Notes: generated by a model from the letters alone, not told the origin. 64,000 nt of DNA from Streptomyces sp. Je 1-79 (GCF_025195125.1 NZ_JAMGSL010000006.1:293815-357814), one strand, 5' to 3'. Counted from the stretch's first letter, positions 46,357 through 55,599 are shown. A program made the numbers and translations.

Positions 46357-47315
46357 TGCGGTACCGCATGCTCGGAGACGTACGGGTCGGCGCGGTCGGC
46401 CTCGGGGCCATGCCGCTCTCCATCGAGGGGCACCCCGACGAGGCGCGCGCCCTGGCCACCGTCCACGCGGCGCTGGACGCGGGCGTGACGCTGCTCGACA
46501 CGGCGGACTCCTACCACCCGCCGGGCGGTGAGCCCGGCGCGGGCGAGCTGCTGGTGGCGCGGGCGCTGGCCACGTACGGGGGTCGTGGCCGGGGCAGCGG
46601 CGGCGGGGCGGACGAGGTGCTGGTCGCGACGAAGGGCGGGCGCGGGCGGACCGCGGACGGCGGCTGGACGGTGGACGGGCGGCCGGAACATCTGCGGCGG
46701 GCGGCGCGGGCGTCGGCGCGGCGGCTCGGCGTGGAGGCGATCGGGCTGTACCACCTCCACAAGCCCGATCCTTCCGTCCCTTACGCCGAATCGCTGGGCG
46801 CGATACGGGAGTTGCTGGACGCGGGAACGATCCGGCTGGCGGGGATCTCGAACGTGGACGTCGACGGGATCCGGTTGGCTCGGGAGATCCTCGGCGAGCG
46901 GCTCGTCTCCGTGCAGAACCGGTACTCCCCGGCCGAGCGGGCGTCCGAGCCGGAGCTGCGGCTCTGCGCGGAGCTCGGTCTCGCGTTCCTGCCGTGGAGC
47001 CCGCTGGGCGGGATCTCGCGCAGCTCGCTGGACGGGGCGTCGGCCCTGGAGGCCGACCCGGAGTTCGGGGCCTTCCACCGGGTGGCGCGGGCGCGCGGGG
47101 TGAGCCCGCAGCGGGTGGCGCTCGCCTGGCTGCTCTCCCGTTCGGAGACGGTTCTCCCGATCCCGGGGGCGAGCCGGCCGGAGACCGTGCGGGATTCGGC
47201 GGCGGCTTCCGAACTCGTGCTGAATACACAGGAGTTGGCCGAGCTGGGGGTTCGAGAGACGAAGGCACCGCACCCATTGACGGGGTCGGTGTCTCCAACT
47301 ACAAAAGCCTCCTGA
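46356..47315 (+). CDS. Aldo/keto reductase
   Basis: 319 aa TIM-barrel NADPH-dependent oxidoreductase. GVTLLDTADSYHPPG carries catalytic Asp and Tyr, VATKGG the Lys, and YHLHKPDP the His; the cofactor region is PIPGASRPETVRDSAAA. Translationally linked to the preceding epimerase-like gene (TGATG), so both may process one metabolite under the Lrp-type regulator. Its stop codon lies inside the palindrome that starts the GH16 promoter region. Confidence 0.92.
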   Translation: MRYRMLGDVRVGAVGLGAMPLSIEGHPDEARALATVHAALDAGVTLLDTADSYHPPGGEPGAGELLVARALATYGGRGRGSGGGADEVLVATKGGRGRTADGGWTVDGRPEHLRRAARASARRLGVEAIGLYHLHKPDPSVPYAESLGAIRELLDAGTIRLAGISNVDVDGIRLAREILGERLVSVQNRYSPAERASEPELRLCAELGLAFLPWSPLGGISRSSLDGASALEADPEFGAFHRVARARGVSPQRVALAWLLSRSETVLPIPGASRPETVRDSAAASELVLNTQELAELGVRETKAPHPLTGSVSPTTKAS

Positions 47316-47328
47316 GAGCGCTCTCAGG
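47311..47328. promoter_or_regulatory. LacI-family operator in front of the GH16 gene
   Basis: CCTGAGAGCGCTCTCAGG, a perfect 18-bp palindrome 28 bp upstream of the GH16 start. The TGAGAGCGCTCTCA core is close to the CebR/CelR box (TGGGAGCGCTCCCA) of LacI-type regulators of actinomycete glycan genes, so the gene is probably repressed until an oligosaccharide inducer appears. No lacI gene is next to it. Confidence 0.8.
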
Positions 47329-47356
47329 CGCTCAGCCCCCACCGGAGGTGTTCTCC

Positions 47357-48802
47357 TTGAGCCGCGTCCGACGCACCCCCCTCCTCGCCTCACTCCTCGC
47401 CGCCGGTCTCGCCGCCGGGGCTCTGATCGGCCTCGGCGGGGCCGGCACCGCCAGCGGCGCCGTCCCTCCGGCGCCCGGCTGGTCGCTCCAGTGGAGCGAC
47501 GACTTCAACGGCCCCGACCGCGCCCTGCCGAACGCCGCCGACTGGCAGATCGACACCGGTCACGGCTATCCGGGCGGCCCCGGCAACTGGGGCACCGGAG
47601 AGATCCAGAACTACACGTCGAGCCCCGACAACCTGCGCCTCGACGGCACAGGGAACCTCCGCATCACCCCGCTCAAGGACGGCGCGGGCAATTGGACCTC
47701 CGGCCGGATCGAGACGAAGCGGGCCGACTTCAAGGCCCCCGCGGGCGGGACCCTGCGCATCGAGGGCCGGATTCAGATGCCGAACGTGACGGGCGACGCC
47801 GCCAAGGGCTACTGGCCCGCCTTCTGGGCGCTCGGCGCGCCCTATCGGGGCAACTACTGGAACTGGCCGGCCATCGGCGAGTTCGACATCATGGAGAACG
47901 TCAACGGGATCAACTCGGTCTGGGGCGTGCTGCACTGCGGGGTGAACCCGGGCGGGCCGTGCGGCGAGACCACCGGCATCGGCGCCAGCCGGGTCTGCCC
48001 GGGCGCGAGCTGCCAGTCGGACTTCCACACGTACCGCTTCGAGTGGGACCGCTCGGTCTCCCCCAACGCGCTGCGCTGGTACGTGGACGACCAGCTCTTC
48101 CACAGCGTCGACGAGAACCGGGTCGGCGCCCAGGCGTGGGCCGACATGACCAGCCACGCGGGGTACTTCCTCCTGCTCAACGTGGCGATGGGCGGCGCCT
48201 TCCCGGACGCCCTGGGCGGCCCGACCCCGACCGCCGCGACGGTGTCCGGCCGGCCGATGCTGGTCGACTACGTGGCGGTGTGGACGAAGGGCGGCGGGAC
48301 GACGACCCCGCCGACCACTCCCCCGCCCTCGGGCTCCTCCCAGCTGTATCTGCGGACGGGCGCGGGTGCGGGCGACGCCCAGGCGGCGGCCTCGGCCGTG
48401 ACCCTGGCCTCGGCGGGCGGCGGCAACCACGACGGCGCTCCGGCAGGTGCGCAGGTCTTCACCTCGGGTCCGATCACGCGGACGTACAACGGCGGTTCGA
48501 CGCAGTTCGACCTGTTCGTGGACGCGGGGTCGGTGGTCGCCAACGGGCAGCAGGTGAGGGTCAGTTACGACCGCACGGGCGACGGGAGCTGGGAGCGCGT
48601 GGAGACGTACCAGTACTTCGCGACCGATCCCGTGCCGGGGTACGAGCACTACACCCAGGCGCGCGGCCTGAAGTCGGCGACCGGCAGCCACGGGAACCTG
48701 TCGAACGGACGGGTCCGGGTCGAGGTGTGGAACGCGATCGGCAACGGGCCGAGCACGGTCGGCGTGGGGAACCAGTCGGTGGTCCGGATCCCCTTCGCGT
48801 GA
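47357..48802 (+). CDS. Secreted GH16 beta-glucanase with a C-terminal domain
   Basis: 481 aa extracellular hydrolase. A signal peptide covers the first about 35 residues (SRVRRTPLLASLLAAGLAAG). The GH16 domain spans about 40-310, with ExDxxE as Glu175-Asp177-Glu180 in GEFDIMEN, typical of beta-1,3(-1,4)-glucanases and laminarinases. A Gly/Thr/Pro linker precedes an about 140-residue beta-rich C-terminal domain, probably carbohydrate binding, which I cannot assign to a family. TTG at 47357 is the start because GGAGGTG lies six bases upstream. Controlled by the palindrome at 47311. Confidence 0.92.
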   Translation: MSRVRRTPLLASLLAAGLAAGALIGLGGAGTASGAVPPAPGWSLQWSDDFNGPDRALPNAADWQIDTGHGYPGGPGNWGTGEIQNYTSSPDNLRLDGTGNLRITPLKDGAGNWTSGRIETKRADFKAPAGGTLRIEGRIQMPNVTGDAAKGYWPAFWALGAPYRGNYWNWPAIGEFDIMENVNGINSVWGVLHCGVNPGGPCGETTGIGASRVCPGASCQSDFHTYRFEWDRSVSPNALRWYVDDQLFHSVDENRVGAQAWADMTSHAGYFLLLNVAMGGAFPDALGGPTPTAATVSGRPMLVDYVAVWTKGGGTTTPPTTPPPSGSSQLYLRTGAGAGDAQAAASAVTLASAGGGNHDGAPAGAQVFTSGPITRTYNGGSTQFDLFVDAGSVVANGQQVRVSYDRTGDGSWERVETYQYFATDPVPGYEHYTQARGLKSATGSHGNLSNGRVRVEVWNAIGNGPSTVGVGNQSVVRIPFA

Positions 48803-48874
48803 CCGGAGTCGTACGGGGCTGACGTGCGGCGGTCGACCCGGCCGCCGGCGTCGGCCGCCGGCCTACGGGAAAGG

Positions 48875-48904
48875 CGCCCCCGGCCGCGTGTGCGACCGGG
48901 GGCG
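48875..48904. terminator. Terminator after the GH16 gene
   Basis: CGCCCCCGG / CCGGGGGCG, 9-bp stem with a 12-base loop, 72 bp after the GH16 stop. Confidence 0.65.
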
Positions 48905-48959
48905 TCCCGTACCCCGGAGCCCGGATCCGGCTCAAGGCCCGGGAGCCGGGGTGGTCTTC

Positions 48960-49047
48960 GGATCCAATGTCCTGGATCCAATGTCCAGAATCCAGCCTCC
49001 GGAATCATGGATCCAGGACATCGGATACTGGACATCGGATCCAGGAT
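48960..49047. repeat. Nested GGATCC repeat cluster between convergent genes
   Basis: GGATCCAATGTCC occurs at 48960 and 48974. Inverted copies follow at 49009-49022 and 49023-49042. TGTCCTGGATCCA (48968-48980) is exactly complementary to 49008-49020, and 48974-48993 pairs with 49023-49042 at 18 of 20 positions. The RNA could form one long hairpin or alternatives. It sits between GH16 and dctA stops and may end dctA transcription; its base composition is lower in GC than its surroundings. Confidence 0.8.
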
Positions 49048-49057
49048 CCGATGCGGC

Positions 49058-50446
49058 TCAGACGCCCGCGCGGGCCTTCTCCCCGCCCTCGTCGGCCCGC
49101 TGGTCCGGCACGTCCGACGCGTCGTCCGCGTCCGGCACGTCCGACGCGGGCAGCGGCGCGTGGTCGTCGACGAGGGTCTTCTCGTCGAAGGGGACCCGCC
49201 CGGCGAGCACCTCCGCCACCCGCTCCTTGTCGATCTCCTTGGTCCAGGTGCCGACGAGGACGGTGGCGACCGCGTTGCCCGCGAAGTTCGTCAGGGCACG
49301 GGCCTCGCTCATGAAGCGGTCGATGCCGACGATGAGGCCGACGCCGTCGACGAGTTCGGGCCGGTGCGACTGCAGACCGCCGGCGAGGGTGGCCAGGCCC
49401 GCGCCGGTGACACCGGCCGCGCCCTTCGAGGCGATGATCATGAAGACCAGCAGGCTGATCTGCTCGGCCAGGGAGAGCGGGTTGCCCATCGCCTCGGCGA
49501 CGAAGAGCGAGGCCATCGTCAGATAGATCGCCGTGCCGTCCAGGTTGAAGGAGTAGCCGGTCGGGACGGTGATGCCGACGACGGGCTTGCTGACACCCAG
49601 GTGCTCCATCTTCGCGATCAGCCGCGGCAGCGCGGACTCGGAGGACGAGGTGGAGAGGATCAGCAGGAACTCACGGCCCAGGTACTTCAGCAGCGTCATG
49701 ATGTTGACGCCCGCGACGATCCGCAGCAGCGCGCCGAGCACCACGAAGACGAACAGGGCGCAGGTCACGTAGAAGCCGATCATGATGACCGCGAGCGACT
49801 TCAGCGCGTCGATGCCGGTCGCGCCGACGACCGCCGCCATGGCGCCGAACGCGCCGACCGGCGCGACCCACATGATCATGGCGAGGATGCGGAAGACCAG
49901 CCGCTGGATGTGCCCGATCCCGCGCAGCACGGGCTCCCCGGCCCGCCCCATGGCCTGGAGCGCGAAGCCCGCGAGGAGGGCGACGAGGAGGGTCTGGAGG
50001 ACCTCGCCCTCGGTGAAGGCGGAGACCAGCGTCTTGGGGATGATCCCGAGGAGGAAGTCCGCCGTGGACTCGCTCGCCCCGTCGGCCTGCTGGGCGCCCG
50101 CCTCGGCGACCTCCTTGGTGAGGTGGAGGCTGGAGCCCGGCTCCAGGATGTTGCCGACGACCAGGCCGATGGCGAGGGCGACGGTCGACATCACGAGGAA
50201 GTACCCGAGGGCGAGTCCGCCGACGGCGCCGACCTTCGCCGCCTTGCGGACCGAGCCGACGCCGAGAACGATCGTGCAGAAGATGATCGGCGAGATCATC
50301 ATCTTGATCAGGTTGACGAAGCCGGTGCCCAGCGGCTTGAGCTCGACGGCGAAGTCCGGCGCCACGAAGCCGACCGTGACGCCGAGGATCACGGCTCCGA
50401 TGACGGCCAGATACAGATAATGGGTGCGGTCCCGCTGTGCGGCCAC
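49058..50446 (-). CDS. dctA: C4-dicarboxylate:cation symporter DctA
   Basis: 462 aa inner-membrane carrier of the DAACS family, importing succinate, fumarate and malate. About eight membrane segments plus two re-entrant loops; the serine-rich loop ILSTSSSESALP and the VPTGYSFNLDGTAIYL motif are diagnostic. A charged C-terminal tail (about 50 residues) follows. GTG at 50446 is preferred, since AGGAGG lies five bases upstream, over ATG at 50476. Divergent from a DctB/DctR-like two-component system that probably induces it. Confidence 0.93.
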   Translation of the reverse strand: MAAQRDRTHYLYLAVIGAVILGVTVGFVAPDFAVELKPLGTGFVNLIKMMISPIIFCTIVLGVGSVRKAAKVGAVGGLALGYFLVMSTVALAIGLVVGNILEPGSSLHLTKEVAEAGAQQADGASESTADFLLGIIPKTLVSAFTEGEVLQTLLVALLAGFALQAMGRAGEPVLRGIGHIQRLVFRILAMIMWVAPVGAFGAMAAVVGATGIDALKSLAVIMIGFYVTCALFVFVVLGALLRIVAGVNIMTLLKYLGREFLLILSTSSSESALPRLIAKMEHLGVSKPVVGITVPTGYSFNLDGTAIYLTMASLFVAEAMGNPLSLAEQISLLVFMIIASKGAAGVTGAGLATLAGGLQSHRPELVDGVGLIVGIDRFMSEARALTNFAGNAVATVLVGTWTKEIDKERVAEVLAGRVPFDEKTLVDDHAPLPASDVPDADDASDVPDQRADEGGEKARAGV

Positions 50447-50569
50447 GGGGTCCTCCTCGTGCTGATGGATGTCCACGTCCCGGTGGATCCCAGCGAATAT
50501 CCATCAGCCTGTGACCGGGGTCACGCTTGCGTTCGTTTCGTTCACGGCCGAACTGTCACACTTGCCGGC

Positions 50570-52234
50570 ATGCGCATACCCGTCCCCCGGCCCCGGAGCC
50601 TCGCCGGCCAGCTCTTCGCGATGCAGGTCGTGCTGGTGGCGGCGATCGTGGCCGGGTGCGCGGTCTTCGCGTATCTCACCGACCGGGCCCAGGCCGAGGA
50701 GACCGCGACCCGCCAGGTCACGGCGCTCGCGACGGCCGTCGCCGAGTCCCCCTCCGTGGTGGAGGCCGCGGGCTCCCCGGACCCGAGCGCGCGGCTCCAG
50801 CCGTACGCGGAGTCGCTGCGGAAGCACTCCGGGGTCGCCTTCGTGGTGATCATGGCGCCCGACGGCACGCGCTGGACGCATCCCGAGCCGGACCAGATCG
50901 GCCGCACGTACCTCGGCCACATCGAGCCGGCGCTGAAGGGGACGACCTTCTCCGAGACGCACATGGGCACGCTCGGCCGCTCGGTCCGCGCGGTCGCGCC
51001 GGTCCTCGACGACGGCCGGGTCGTCGGCCTCGTCAGCTCGGGCATCACCATCGAGAAGATCAGCGAGCAGGTACGCGAGCAGGTCGTGGCGCTCCTGGGC
51101 ATGGCGGGGGCGGCGCTCGCGCTCGGCGGCGCCGGTACGTACGTCATCAACGCCCGGCTGCGGCGGCACACGCACGGGATGAACGCGACCGAGCTGAGCC
51201 GGATGCACGACTACCACGAGGCGGCGCTGCACGCGGTGAGCGAGGGCCTTGTGATGCTGGACGGGCAGCGGCGGATCGCGCTCATCAACGACGGGGCGCG
51301 GGAGCTGCTCGGTCTGGACGCGGAGGTCGTGGGCCGGTCGGCGGCGGAGCTGGGGCTTCCGGTCTCGCTCACCAGTGCGTTGCTCGCCTCCGAGCCACGG
51401 GTGGACGAGCTGCATCTGACGGCGGAGCGGGTGCTCGTGGTCAACACCCGGCCGGTGGTCGGCGGGGAGCGCCGCGGGACGGTGGTGACACTCCGGGACC
51501 GCACCGAACTGCTGGCGTTGTCGGGCGAGTTGACGTCGGAGCGTGGGTTCACGCAGGCGCTCCGCTCGCAGGCGCACGAGGCGGCGAACCGGCTGCACAC
51601 CGTGGTCTCGCTGATCGAGCTCGGCCGGGTGGACGAGGCGGTGGGCTTCGCGACGGCGGAGCTGGAGCTGGCCCAGGCGCTGACCGACCGGGTCGTCGAC
51701 GCGGTCGGCGAACCGGTCCTGGCGGCGCTGCTCCTCGGCAAGGCGGCGCAGGCCAACGAGCGGGGTGTGGAGCTGGTCCTGACCGAGGACAGCCGGATCG
51801 ACGACGGGCTCCTGCCGCCGGAGATCCCGTCGCGGGACCTGGTGACGGTCCTCGGCAATCTGATCGACAACGCGGTGGAGGCGGCGAGCGGCACCCCGCA
51901 CGCCCGGGTCACGGTCACGGCCCGTTCGCGCGACGGCGAACTCCTGCTGCGGGTCTCCGACACCGGGCCCGGGATCGCCGAGGCCGACCGCGAGGCCGTC
52001 TTCGACCGCGGCTGGTCCAGCAACGGCCCGGGCCGGGGCCTCGGTCTCGCCCTGGTCCGCCAGGCGACGACCCGCGCCTCGGGCACGGTGGACCTGGCGG
52101 ACACCCCGGAGGGCGGCGCGGAGTTCACCGTACGGCTGCCGCTGGTACGGGAGCGGGCGGACGCCGACGGGACCGGGCCGCCGGCGCCCCGGCGGGGCGC
52201 CGGGGACGAGACGAGTTCGGAGGTTCCCGTATGA
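50570..52234 (+). CDS. CitA/DcuS-type sensor histidine kinase
   Basis: 554 aa. One transmembrane helix (about 15-35), an extracytoplasmic sCache domain (about 40-175), a second helix (VVALLGMAGAALALGGAG), a cytoplasmic PAS (about 220-310) and the SPOB_a-type dimerisation helix with phospho-acceptor His in RSQAHEAANRLHTVVSL. HATPase_c follows (NLIDNAVEAA; GRGLGLALVRQ). This architecture senses citrate or C4-dicarboxylates outside the cell. Overlaps the regulator by ATGA. Divergent from dctA across 123 bp. Confidence 0.92.
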   Translation: MRIPVPRPRSLAGQLFAMQVVLVAAIVAGCAVFAYLTDRAQAEETATRQVTALATAVAESPSVVEAAGSPDPSARLQPYAESLRKHSGVAFVVIMAPDGTRWTHPEPDQIGRTYLGHIEPALKGTTFSETHMGTLGRSVRAVAPVLDDGRVVGLVSSGITIEKISEQVREQVVALLGMAGAALALGGAGTYVINARLRRHTHGMNATELSRMHDYHEAALHAVSEGLVMLDGQRRIALINDGARELLGLDAEVVGRSAAELGLPVSLTSALLASEPRVDELHLTAERVLVVNTRPVVGGERRGTVVTLRDRTELLALSGELTSERGFTQALRSQAHEAANRLHTVVSLIELGRVDEAVGFATAELELAQALTDRVVDAVGEPVLAALLLGKAAQANERGVELVLTEDSRIDDGLLPPEIPSRDLVTVLGNLIDNAVEAASGTPHARVTVTARSRDGELLLRVSDTGPGIAEADREAVFDRGWSSNGPGRGLGLALVRQATTRASGTVDLADTPEGGAEFTVRLPLVRERADADGTGPPAPRRGAGDETSSEVPV

Positions 52235-52917
52235 GCCAGGAGATCCGCGTGCTGGTCGTCGAGGACGACCCCGTCGCCGCCGACGCGCACGCGCTCTACG
52301 CGGGGCGGGTGCGGGGGTTCACGGTCGTCGGGGTGGCCCACTCGCGGGCCGCGGCCGTGCGCGTGCTCGACCGCACGCCCGTCGACCTGATCCTCCTGGA
52401 TCTCTACCTGCCGGACGGGCACGGGCTCCAGCTGCTCCGCTCCCTGCGCGCGGGCGGCCACTCCGCGGACGTCATCGCGGTCACGTCCGCCCGCGATCTC
52501 GCGATCGTGCGCGAGGGGGTGTCGCTCGGCGTCGTGCAGTACGTCCTGAAGCCGTTCACCTTCGCGACCCTGCGGGACCGGCTCGGCCGGTACGCCGAGT
52601 TCCGGGCCAGCGCCGGTGAGGCGTCCGGCCAGGACGAGGTGGACCGCGCCCTGGCCACGCTGCGCGCGCCGCAGCCGGCCTCGCTCCCCAAGGGCCTGAG
52701 CGCCCCCACCCTGGAGGCCGTCACGCGTACGCTGAGGGACGCGCCGGACGGTCTGACCGCCACCGAGGCCGCGGCGGCCGTCGGCATCTCCCGGATCACC
52801 GCCCGTCGCTACCTGGAGCACCTGGTCACGGACGGCCGGGCGGCGCGGGCGCCGCAGTACGGTCAGATCGGCCGGCCCGAGCTCCAGTACCGCTGGATCA
52901 CGACGATCGTCCGCTGA
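52231..52917 (+). CDS. CitB/DcuR-type response regulator
   Basis: 228 aa: receiver with acidic residues Glu11-Asp12-Asp13 and phospho-acceptor Asp57 in LILLDLYLPDG, then a C-terminal HTH of the CitB family (LTATEAAAAVGISRITARRYLEHLV). Partner of the overlapping kinase. The likely target is the dctA promoter in the 50447-50569 interval, giving dicarboxylate-induced uptake. Confidence 0.93.
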   Translation: MSQEIRVLVVEDDPVAADAHALYAGRVRGFTVVGVAHSRAAAVRVLDRTPVDLILLDLYLPDGHGLQLLRSLRAGGHSADVIAVTSARDLAIVREGVSLGVVQYVLKPFTFATLRDRLGRYAEFRASAGEASGQDEVDRALATLRAPQPASLPKGLSAPTLEAVTRTLRDAPDGLTATEAAAAVGISRITARRYLEHLVTDGRAARAPQYGQIGRPELQYRWITTIVR

Positions 52918-53056
52918 CCGGACCGTGACTTCCGGTTACCGAACTCCTAGGTGATCACTACGGATGGTTACCGCCGGGTTCCGACGTTTCTACGACTTCT
53001 GGCCTTGGGTGAACGCACCGTAGCCAATGGTCACGTTCCGCATCTACGGTGTGGGC

Positions 53057-53734
53057 GTGCACCACTCCCCTCCCTCCCCTCCCTTCAACGCGCTCGCCGC
53101 GCGCCAGTTGCGCGAAGGTCTCGGCATGGCTCCGGGCCATGTCGCCTACGGGCTCCGCGCCCAGTACGGCCTCGCCGTCACCCCCGACACCGTCATCGCC
53201 TGGGAACGCGGGCGCCTCGCGCCCACCGCACAGGAGCTCACCGCGCTCGCGGGTGTCCTGTGGTGTGCCCCCGGCGAGCTCATCGCCGCCGCCACCACCC
53301 TGCGCGAGCACCGGATCGCCCGCGGTCTCGCGGCCGACGACCTGGCCCGGCGGGTGGGGCTCGACCTCCCCGGCTACCTGCGGATGGAGGAGTCGGGCCG
53401 CTGGCGCGGCAACGAACGCCAGACCGCGGCGCTCGCCGAGACCCTCGGCCTCGGGGCGCGCGAGCTGCTCCGCGCGACCGGCCGTGACGACGACCTGGCG
53501 ACGCTGCTGCGGGACGCGGCCACGACGCGCTGGCAGGCGTACGTCCGGCCCGTGGTGAAGCTGCTGCCGCTGCCGAAGCGGTCCGTGGAGGCCGCGCTCC
53601 AGCGCCTGTACACCGACTACCACGCCAGGATGGCGGCCACCAGCAGCTGGGGTGCCTCCGGCGACAGCGGGGCCGCGGGCCGCGAGTACCTGGACGGCAT
53701 CGTGCAGCACTTCTGGGAAGCCGTCGGCCCGTAG
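53057..53734 (+). CDS. XRE-like helix-turn-helix protein
   Basis: 225 aa. Two adjacent HTH-like segments: about 14-70 (LREGLGMAPGHVAYGLRAQYGLAVTPDTVIAWERG) and about 80-130 (LREHRIARGLAADDLARRVGLDLPGYLRMEESGRWRG), then a helical C-terminal half with no known domain. GTG at 53057 is chosen because TACGGT lies six bases before it, the leaderless layout seen elsewhere here; ATG at 53027 is the alternative. Precedes a tyrosine phosphatase gene by 31 bp. Target unknown. Confidence 0.75.
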   Translation: MHHSPPSPPFNALAARQLREGLGMAPGHVAYGLRAQYGLAVTPDTVIAWERGRLAPTAQELTALAGVLWCAPGELIAAATTLREHRIARGLAADDLARRVGLDLPGYLRMEESGRWRGNERQTAALAETLGLGARELLRATGRDDDLATLLRDAATTRWQAYVRPVVKLLPLPKRSVEAALQRLYTDYHARMAATSSWGASGDSGAAGREYLDGIVQHFWEAVGP

Positions 53735-53765
53735 CCTGGCCGGAGACGGCCTCTAAGGTGTCGGC

Positions 53766-54515
53766 GTGAGACGACACATAGCCTTCGACGGCCTCCACAA
53801 CTTCCGTGATCTGGGCGGCTATCGGACCGCCGGCGGCGGAACGGTCCGCTGGAACGTCCTCTACCGTTCCGACTCCCTCGCCAAGCTGCGCGGCTCCGAC
53901 CTGGAGCGCTTTCGCGCTCTGGACGTGGCGACGGTGATCGACCTGCGCTACCCGTGGGAGATCGCGGCCAAGGGCCGTATGCCCGAGGCACCGGAGACCG
54001 CCGGCGTCGCCTGGCACAACCTGAGCATCGAGCACCGCCCGTACGACCAGGCGGAGATCGACCCGGACCTCGACCCGTGGCGCTACCTCGCCGACCGGTT
54101 CGCCGAGGTCGCCGCCGACGGCGCCGTGGAGCTGCGCGAGGCCCTGGAGGTCATCGCGTCCACGGACGGTCCGCTCGTCTTCCACTGCGCCTCGGGCAAG
54201 GACCGCACGGGGCTGCTCGCCGCCGTCCTGCTGGGCCTGCTCGACGTCTCCGACGAGCAGATCCTCGACGACTTCGCCCTGACCGAGCTCGCCACCGAGC
54301 GCCTGATCGCCGACTGGCGCGCCGCCCACCCGGGCCGCGAGCTGCGCTGGCCGGGCTACGGCCGGGCACCGGCGGAGATCATGCGGCTCTTCCTCGCCGA
54401 TCTGCGCGCCACGTACGGCTCGGTGCACGCCTACGTCACCGGACACGTGGGACTCGACCCGTCCGTGGTGAAGGCGCTGCGCGGGCGGCTGGTGGAGCCC
54501 CTGGGCACGCCCTAG
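53766..54515 (+). CDS. PtpB-like tyrosine/serine phosphatase
   Basis: 249 aa of the Y_phosphatase3 (MPtpB-like) family. HNFRDLGGYRT is the N-terminal hallmark, and the P-loop is HCASGKDRTGLLAA, with catalytic Cys and Arg and the Lys-Asp pair of the MPtpB subgroup. Acts on phosphoproteins, possibly phosphoinositides. The GTG is preceded by TAAGGT six bases upstream, so it probably has its own leaderless transcript despite the close HTH gene. Confidence 0.9.
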   Translation: MRRHIAFDGLHNFRDLGGYRTAGGGTVRWNVLYRSDSLAKLRGSDLERFRALDVATVIDLRYPWEIAAKGRMPEAPETAGVAWHNLSIEHRPYDQAEIDPDLDPWRYLADRFAEVAADGAVELREALEVIASTDGPLVFHCASGKDRTGLLAAVLLGLLDVSDEQILDDFALTELATERLIADWRAAHPGRELRWPGYGRAPAEIMRLFLADLRATYGSVHAYVTGHVGLDPSVVKALRGRLVEPLGTP

Positions 54516-54524
54516 GAGGGACCC

Positions 54525-55298
54525 CTACCGGCGGTCGAAGCCGAACAGCTGGCCCACGGCGTCCGTACGGCAGGGCGCCTGGGCCAGCTTCGCCCAGACG
54601 GCGCCGCGGTCGCCGACGACGGTCACGCAGGAGTCCGCGGTCGCGGAGCCCAAGGGGACGATGCGGTAGCCGGTGACGGGGCTGCCGAAGGGCTCCAGGC
54701 GAAACCTTTCGACACGGGACGGATCGCCGCACTCGGAGTCCTCGAAGGCGGCGTCGGGGACCCGGCCGCCGGAGGGGATGCCGGAGCAGCCCGGGCCGTG
54801 GTCCGGATGGTCGGAGACGATCCGCCACTCGCCGGAGCCGAGATTCTTGAGGGCGTACCGGGGGACGTCGGCGCCCTCGCACTCGCGCTGGTGGATCTGG
54901 CCGCTGCGGCCGCCGCGCCGCTCGTTCAGGCAGAGGCCCGAGCCGATCACCCGTATCTGTACGTCCCCGGCGGCGGGCGCGGTGACGGGCGCGTTCTCCG
55001 GCCGGCCGGGCCTGTCGTCCCGGACGACGGCGACGACCACGCTGACGGCGGCGAGGACGAGGCCGGTGACGGCGACGAGCGACACGAGCGTGCGGCGTAT
55101 GCGGAAGTGGGTGCCGGGGCGGTCGGGGGGCGAGGGCTCGGATCCCGGTTCGGACGCGGCCACGGCCACCGACGGCCACGCGGTGTCGGTGACCGTGTCC
55201 GTCTCCTCACCGTCGCCGGAGGACAGGTCCGCGCCCGCGTACACCCCTGCCTCGCGCGGGTCGGGTGCGCCGCCCCCCGCGGCGTGTCCCTCGGTCAT
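54525..55298 (-). CDS. Membrane-anchored protein with a Cys-rich extracytoplasmic domain
   Basis: 257 aa, function unknown. An about 65-residue acidic, disordered cytoplasmic N-terminus is followed by one transmembrane helix (TLVSLVAVTGLVLAAVSVVVAVV, about 70-92). The 150-residue outer domain has several Cys likely paired in disulfides (GSGLCLNERRGG, QRECEGA, GPGCSGI, DSECGD, DSCVTV, APCRTD). The CLN and Q-C pattern weakly recalls ricin-B-type lectins. ATG at 55298 has GGGGGAG five bases upstream. It converges on the phosphatase gene. Confidence 0.7.
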   Translation of the reverse strand: MTEGHAAGGGAPDPREAGVYAGADLSSGDGEETDTVTDTAWPSVAVAASEPGSEPSPPDRPGTHFRIRRTLVSLVAVTGLVLAAVSVVVAVVRDDRPGRPENAPVTAPAAGDVQIRVIGSGLCLNERRGGRSGQIHQRECEGADVPRYALKNLGSGEWRIVSDHPDHGPGCSGIPSGGRVPDAAFEDSECGDPSRVERFRLEPFGSPVTGYRIVPLGSATADSCVTVVGDRGAVWAKLAQAPCRTDAVGQLFGFDRR

Positions 55299-55450
55299 GC
55301 GTACTCCCCCGCCCCTCCTCCGGACAGGGTTGGGACATGTCCGGGACAGGGCCAAGCCTTGTTGATCCGGCGTTTCAACTCAAGAGTGGAATCCGGCGAT
55401 TCCGGTCGGAGGCCGGGGACGCACGCCACGGGGTAGGCACGGGGGACGAC

Positions 55451-55488
55451 AAGGGCCCCGATCTCCACGGGGGACGATCGGGGCCCTT
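55451..55488. terminator. Terminator of pfkA
   Basis: Perfect 13-bp stem (AAGGGCCCCGATC / GATCGGGGCCCTT), 12-base loop, about 110 bp after the pfkA stop on the minus strand. The 301-bp gap 55299-55599 otherwise holds only the direct repeat at 55496. Confidence 0.8.
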
Positions 55489-55495
55489 ACGGGAG

Positions 55496-55551
55496 GCCCG
55501 TCGGGCGGGCGCGCCTGCGGCTCGAACGGGGCGCCCGTCGGGCGGGCGCGC
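55496..55551. repeat. 19-bp direct repeat downstream of pfkA
   Basis: GCCCGTCGGGCGGGCGCGC at 55496-55514 and 55533-55551, identical, 37 bp apart. Each contains GCCCGTCGGGC, a small hairpin. Confidence 0.75.
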
Positions 55552-55599
55552 GGGCTCGAAGTCGGGACGTCGCCGGGACGGAGATCCCGGACGGGCGGG

